Part shown: positions 59,600-64,000 of the stretch, piece after piece | How the letters are laid out: each line of letters starts with the position of its first letter | Position numbering within the stretch: the first letter of the stretch is position 1 | From: Lepeophtheirus salmonis | Lineage: Eukaryota; Arthropoda; Copepoda; Siphonostomatoida; Caligidae | Direction: 5' to 3' | Length of the DNA: 64,000 nucleotides | NCBI RefSeq assembly: GCF_016086655.4 | Contig: NC_052131.2 | Coordinates: 12,383,940 to 12,447,939 of the forward strand | Notes under the pieces: generated by a model | Seen by the model: the letters and a program-made list of their open reading frames with translations, nothing else | What the model was told of the DNA's origin: nothing | The model's database searches: none | Translations under genes and position numbers: made by a program

Positions 59600-60650
59600 A
59601 CACATCTCAGACCACAAAGATTTAAAAAAATATATTTGAAGGACTTATCTTTTTTATTATTATTATTAAGTAATGTCGATAGAATAATACCACCTAGCTT
59701 TCAATATGAGACGGAAGAAGTTGTTTAAATAGGACAACTTATATCTAAAAATGACAGAGTTTCTATTTGAAGTCACCAAACAAACACACACGATCTTAAA
59801 CTTTGGTGGAATGATTATTTAATTTAATATAAACATAACACTATATTTTTCCATTTACAAAAGTCTCATACTAATTAATACTCACATATAAAACTAGGAC
59901 TTCTATATCTTATTTCACAAAAATATTAATATGTGCATTACTGTAGCTCATATATTTATATACTAGGAAAGGGTTATTAGGTGTTGCTTAGTCCAAGAAG
60001 GGAGAGGGAAACTCCATTGACGATGGCCAATGCTATTTCTTCTTCATTTTTAGACCCTTCAGAGAGGGTGAACATTATGGAATTCTTAGAGGTATTATAA
60101 TATAGAGCCTTTATATTATATGAATTGTATTATTATGAATTTAAAAAAAAAAGTGTATTAAACTTGAAATAACATACCAATATGTACACATGAAAAAAAT
60201 TGTCTAGTTGAGAAGAAAATCTTTTAATTTTGTCAAAAATTTGAAGATCGAAATTTGTGAAGAAAATGGCAAAAAGCTGTTTTCACTTATTTTGTAGAAA
60301 AAAAAATGACATAATAAAGAGAAGCACAAACCTACCAAGATTTTTTTATAGTTGTAAAACCGTAAAAGGTATACAGAATAATTTCGTCGAAAAAAGAATC
60401 CTCAATAATTTGTGTTTTTTTTAGTTACAAATAAACTGTTCAGGAAATTGAAAGTTCGAGATTTTAAAGGTAAGTTTATGTATAAAATGTAAGTGCAAGC
60501 GAATATCCAGGCATACTTTTACAAGTTTTATTTCATTAACAGGGTGCGGACTCAAAAATTAGAATCCTCTTCGAGGACGTCTAGCCTCAGTTGTAAAAGT
60601 TTGATAATTTTGAACTTAGCCCCACTCGAAAGAACGGACAAAAAGCTATA
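59600..60650. other. AT-rich DNA, no gene seen
   Basis: Nothing supportable. The minus-strand frame 60552-60815 is the shadow of the following mariner remnant. Confidence 0.5.
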
Positions 60651-60659
60651 ATTTGACGT

Positions 60660-61290
60660 TTGTTTTGTCTTTCTGATATAAAAAATGTCCGAGCAACAAT
60701 CAAAGCAGCTGAGGTTGAGCGATCTCCTCCGCACACAAGTCGATCTCTGACAAGAAGATCTTCGCAGTGGACGCACTTCTGAATAGGAGAAAGGATCGCT
60801 TCTTGGCTGAATCAAGAGCTAAGTTTGAGGGAACTTTCATAACCAAACATTCACCTAGGGTCATATTCCTTTTAAGGTTGCGTCCGACGGCAGCAAGATG
60901 CCTCTCTACTTATTCAAGGTCGTCAAGAAAGTCAAAACGGATGTCATGTCATGGTTAAAGAGCACGTTGCTCAGGAAAAACTATGTTTTTACCTTAGACG
61001 GTGCCTAGCACACAAGTCCAAGAAGGTGCAGCATTTTTCCAGGGAGAACATGGCTGGACTTCATCCTCACCCGACGTGAACACCCTGGACTTACTTATTT
61101 GGTGCGTCCTGGAGAGCAAGATTGACAACACTTTTCATTCTAATATCGATGCCCTGTAGGCCGTGACTACGGGGGAGTGGAACAACTTGTCCTTGTACTT
61201 CATCAAGGTCAGCTGGACTTCTGTCCATCCCCCGTATTCAGAATGAAGGGGGAAATATTGAATAAAAAGTGTAAAAATTGTTGAATCACC
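60660..61290 (+). pseudogene. Tc1/mariner transposase, catalytic region, broken
   Basis: All three catalytic Asp positions can still be seen. LRLSDLLRTQVDL leads into DKKIFAVDALLNRRKDRFLA (about 60748-60807, first Asp; usual DEKIFTVD); AESRAKFEGTFITKHSPRVI follows; then, after frame changes, YVFTLDGA and HTSKKVQHF (about 60984-61043; second Asp, usual QDGAPAHTSK, with a stop in the motif); then SPDVNTLDLLIW (about 61068-61103; third Asp) and CVLESKIDNTFHSNIDAL with GEWNNLSLYFI to about 61220. A deletion removes the linker before the third block (usual FWP..FWPP). The N-terminal DNA-binding domain is not recognisable upstream. Confidence 0.85.
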
Positions 61291-61439
61291 AACAACTGAC
61301 TAAAAAGTTTGCATTAAAAATGGCACAACATAAAAATATATAGAAGTAAAAACGGCTTTTAAAACTTTTAATTTTTGTAGTTATCACCTTTTACAATTCC
61401 CATAGTGATTGTGGAGGTCCCATTTAAAAACAGTGTCCT

Positions 61440-62010
61440 CACTGGGTTAAAAAAACGAGTGGGTAGTAATTGTGAGACAGAATAAAGGTTTTGCCGATTA
61501 TAGATAGAAAGCTATGCTGAAGTCAATTTCAATAACAGCACCGAACATATTATTTGAACCCAATGATTTCATCGAACATTGAATGTTGCAAGATATATCG
61601 GAAATCTTTTTTTTAAGCCTTTGTGAGGGGCGTCGATCCTATTGTTGAGAATCGACTCTATTTACCTGGCAATAACACGCGAAAGGACCCTATATGATTC
61701 GTTTAAACCTGTTATGGGTCTCCAATCATTGATATTCAAACCATCCCCTTTCTTTGGTATTAATACAACTCGACCTTTAGAGACTGACTTTGGCAATTCC
61801 CCGAATTTTTCCATAGATCTACTTTCAATAAGAAGGGTGTTATTTCTTCTCCAAAAGATTTAAAAAATACAGCTCCCACTCACTTGGGACCGGAGGCTTT
61901 ATTGTCCTGGAAAAATTTGTTTATATATTCATTTATCTTGACGGATGTGAAAACTGGAGTATATATTTCCTTTTTTCTAACTGGAATTTTCGGACCAATT
62001 ATGCACTAAG
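61440..62010 (-). pseudogene. LINE reverse transcriptase N-terminal part, minus strand
   Basis: On the minus strand the reading goes TSVKINEYINKFFQDNKASG (about 61955-61895; the ASGPDG region of LINE polymerases, with Asp replaced by Lys), then ELPKSVSKGRVVLIPKKGDG (61795-61736), then LNINDWRPITGLNESYRVLS (61735-61676), a stop, and IESILNNRIDAPHKG. The finger motif (PKKGD....WRPIT.LN..Y..L) is the same as in the plus-strand LINE at 15.36-15.42 kb, so the two are copies of one family. Downstream of 61600 the frame decays. The polymerase active site is not present. Confidence 0.8.
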
Positions 62011-62366
62011 TATGTCCGCCGTTTTACATGAGGTATTTTCATTATGTATTTGCTTATTGATGATTCATGATTAGCTAAGTGAAGGTTCATAAATCGATGG
62101 AATACAGTAAACTATATTAGTATTCTTAAAAATCTCAACTCATCCAAAAAATTTAAAATCAAGTCCTATAATTGACCACAATATGTCCATGAAATATTAC
62201 ATTTTATAAATAATATAAAAGAATTAATAGACATTTATTATTTTCATGATTTTTGTTCAATATTATATTTGTGTAAATTCACCTCAAATGTACTCATTAT
62301 GTTTTATGAAAAATCTACAAGTAGATATTTCTATCAAGTAAATTAAGAGTGTAGTTCCTTAAAATC

Positions 62367-62372
62367 TTTATT
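62367..62372 (-). terminator. Polyadenylation signal AATAAA
   Basis: Minus-strand AATAAA 28 nt after the stop codon of the secreted-protein gene; a natural end for its mRNA. Confidence 0.75.
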
Positions 62373-62399
62373 GATAAAAGTAGCATTAATGTTAACAAT

Positions 62400-62869
62400 T
62401 TATCCCTTCGGTACAATTGCAGTTGATCTACTAGTTGTAGTTGGCCTACTAGTTGAACTTAAAGTTGTCTTTTTTATAAAGTTTAACACAAGTTTTCCAT
62501 CACAGCAAAAGTATCTCCAGCGATTTTTTCTTACGCCATATCCACCATTTTCAATCATCCCATATGGACCATTAAAAGGATCTCTGCAGCATCCACATTT
62601 TTTGGACTTTCCAACAATAGTCGCTCTAAATGTCGTCATTTATATTATTAAGAAAACTTAAACGTATTTATGTCTTACCTAATGATTCCCTTTTTACATT
62701 TCAAGTATGTACAGCAATGAAAAAGGGTTTTGATAATGGAACCAGATTTATAACATAGGTAATTGTATTTACAAGAATACTTGTCACACAACGCAGAAGT
62801 TTTATTCGTTTCCAGCTTCTGAGCATATGTAATAGCGATGAATACGAAACAAAATACAATCAGTTTCAT
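62400..62869 (-). CDS. Secreted cysteine-rich protein, 138 residues, two coding exons
   Basis: Joined from 62869-62679 and 62625-62400 (191 + 226 nt = 138 codons plus stop). Start: ATG at 62869-62867, giving MKLIVFCFVFIAITYA, a typical signal peptide with cleavage expected before QKLETN. The mature part (about 122 residues, basic) has 11 Cys: 28, 33, 39, 52, 53, 58, 74, 76, 77, 104, 105, in patterns C-x4-C-x5-C, CC-x4-C, C-x-CC and CC. A Gly/Tyr-rich middle (NGPYGMIENGGYGV) and a Thr/Ser-rich tail (TTLSSTSRPTTTSRST, possibly O-glycosylated) follow. The intron 62678-62626 is 53 nt with GTAAGA...TTTAG and falls after the second base of codon 64; splicing joins the frames cleanly. Flanked by a 5' UTR intron, a TATA box and AATAAA. 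Family not recognised; function unknown. Expected to be exported. Confidence 0.8.
62626..62678 (-). other. 53-nt intron of the secreted-protein gene
   Basis: Donor AG|GTAAGA at 62678, acceptor ACATTTAG ending at 62626. Without splicing the frame ends at once at a TAA inside the donor (62677-62675). Confidence 0.75.
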
Positions 62870-62881
62870 CTTATGATTTGT

Positions 62882-62939
62882 CTGAAAACGAATTAGGAAG
62901 ATAGTTAACATAACTGTTATTATTACTATTGTAACTTAC
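62882..62939 (-). other. 58-nt intron in the 5' UTR of the secreted-protein gene
   Basis: Donor A|GTAAGT at 62939 (near-consensus), acceptor TTCGTTTTCAG ending at 62882, 12 nt before the start codon. The pyrimidine-rich acceptor is stronger than that of the coding intron. Confidence 0.65.
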
Positions 62940-62944
62940 TTCTC

Positions 62945-64000
62945 CACAAGATTAGCCGAACTATTCTCCTTTTCGAATCAGTGTCTTTAAATCCTCCTTT
63001 ATTTTGTAAAACTTCATTATTTTATTGGAAAAGAAGTACGTTAACAAGTGTAAATTTTCATCATGTTGGAATATACAAACTTCTCGGCATTCGTTTATTT
63101 CTTAATCATTCTCTGTATAAATCAGTTGTTTTTCATTAAAAAAGATAATTTGTACTTATGTTTAAAATGCAATCTTGCAGCTTTGAAGGGGATCTATAGA
63201 AATTGATCCTTTTATACATACATATACTTTTGAGCCTATAACTGGGAGTTTTCATTGCAATTTACTTTCAAATGTTCAAGGGCATATTATTTCAATGTCA
63301 TATCTATTTTTACTGCAACATTCAGGATGTGAATGTTAATTTAAAATCTAATAGAAATTAGTTTTTCTAGAATCAAAATCAAAAATTGTATTTGATTGGT
63401 CTGTTTTTTCTGTTTATTGTTATAAATATATTTTCTATAATCTTTGAAAATATGATGGAGATCATGATAGTAATAGTTAGAGTGGCAATGATATTATTGT
63501 AGGGAAAAACAAAGATTAAGGACTAAAAATTAATAAACGATTGGTACTTTTGTTCCTTCTTCAAATAATGCTTATTTCTTTTTTGATCGTGGTGTAAGAA
63601 CAAAATATAATATTCAAAAATAATTACAATATTAATCTTGAAAGTTCTCCATCCTAGAGCAGTGATACAGTTTTCTCCTTTGTACTCATAATAATCCAGC
63701 AGGCAGTTGATGTGTATAAAATGTTTTAAAATCAATAGTACCACAAATCTCACGCTCTACCATAGTCGTATCTCTAAGAACTAGTTGGCTGTTTCAAATA
63801 GAATTAAATATACTCTATAAACATTTCAACAATACTGGCATATAGATTACCAAGGAATTCTCTATAGATGATAAAAAAATCCCTTTTTTTTTTAACTTTT
63901 TTTTTGACCAGCTTAACACTATTTTGTATATTATTTGAATAATTATCAAATGAATGTAATCGTGTTATGGATGTCCTAATGAATTAAAATATTGTTTTTT
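62945..64000. other. 5' flank of the secreted-protein gene; otherwise no gene seen
   Basis: Contains the presumed first exon (about 63180-62940) and the TATA box. Beyond 63260 it is AT-rich, with a minus-strand frame 63753-63523 that starts with a hydrophobic MRFVVLLILKHFIHINC and has two Cys; I cannot show it is a gene. Confidence 0.4.
63208..63217 (-). promoter_or_regulatory. Candidate TATA box for the secreted-protein gene
   Basis: Minus-strand GTATAAAAGG, a near-perfect TATA box. Transcription would start around 63180 and give a first exon of about 240 nt ending at the donor 62939/62940. No other initiator tested; distance is plausible but not proved. Confidence 0.4.

Noticed and set aside
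63523..63753. Minus-strand frame with a hydrophobic start upstream of the secreted-protein gene
   Set aside because: Hydrophobic start and two Cys are suggestive, but there is no good splice donor, TATA box or similarity to the neighbouring gene.
1..64000. Search for CRISPR arrays, rRNA, complete tRNA genes and bacterial operons
   Set aside because: None seen; the tRNA-like boxes belong to repeat heads that cannot fold into a full cloverleaf.

Overview
The window looks like AT-rich nuclear DNA of an animal, most likely an arthropod. The signs are a very short-intron gene with splice sites, a TATA box and an AATAAA signal, plus many decayed Tc1/mariner transposons, LINEs and LTR-element pieces. 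The mariner and LINE protein remnants remind me of parasitic copepods (sea lice), but that is recollection of style, not a database match. There are no operons, ribosome-binding sites, CRISPR arrays or bacterial features. Almost everything recognisable is transposon debris, and most of the rest is unique-looking AT-rich DNA with no supportable gene. || Layout. 1-1.6 kb: the 3' part of a Ty3/gypsy pol gene, badly broken. 3.3-8.6 kb: four Tc1/mariner transposase remnants, including one (7.99-8.55 kb, minus) whose catalytic middle has been deleted cleanly so that the DNA-binding half runs into the last catalytic block. 7.6-10.9 kb: the best copies of a dispersed repeat family with tRNA-like A and B boxes at its 5' end (a SINE-like family); pieces of it recur through the window to 51.7 kb in both orientations. 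14.9-16.6 kb: a 5'-truncated LINE with a poly(A) tail. 19.0-19.5, 27.6-29.3, 55.2-56.3 and 61.4-62.0 kb: further LINE remnants. 35.1-36.5 kb: two mariner remnants, the second interrupted by a 290-bp solo LTR with a 5-bp target duplication. 38-43 kb: inverted pairs of the SINE-like repeat, an inverted-repeat element at 39.1-39.7 kb, and two minus-strand transposase C-termini. 51.7-53.7 kb: AT-rich minisatellite and an array with an exactly repeated 84-bp unit. 59.0-61.3 kb: two more mariners. || The one gene I would defend is at 62.4-63.2 kb on the minus strand: a 138-residue secreted, cysteine-rich protein with a signal peptide, a 53-nt coding intron, a 58-nt intron just upstream of the start codon, a TATA box and a polyadenylation signal. 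I do not recognise its family. A possible exon of an SLC22-like membrane transporter lies at 56.8-57.0 kb (weak). || No cooperating multi-gene system is visible. The two results most worth following are the tRNA-headed repeat family and the small secreted cysteine-rich gene.
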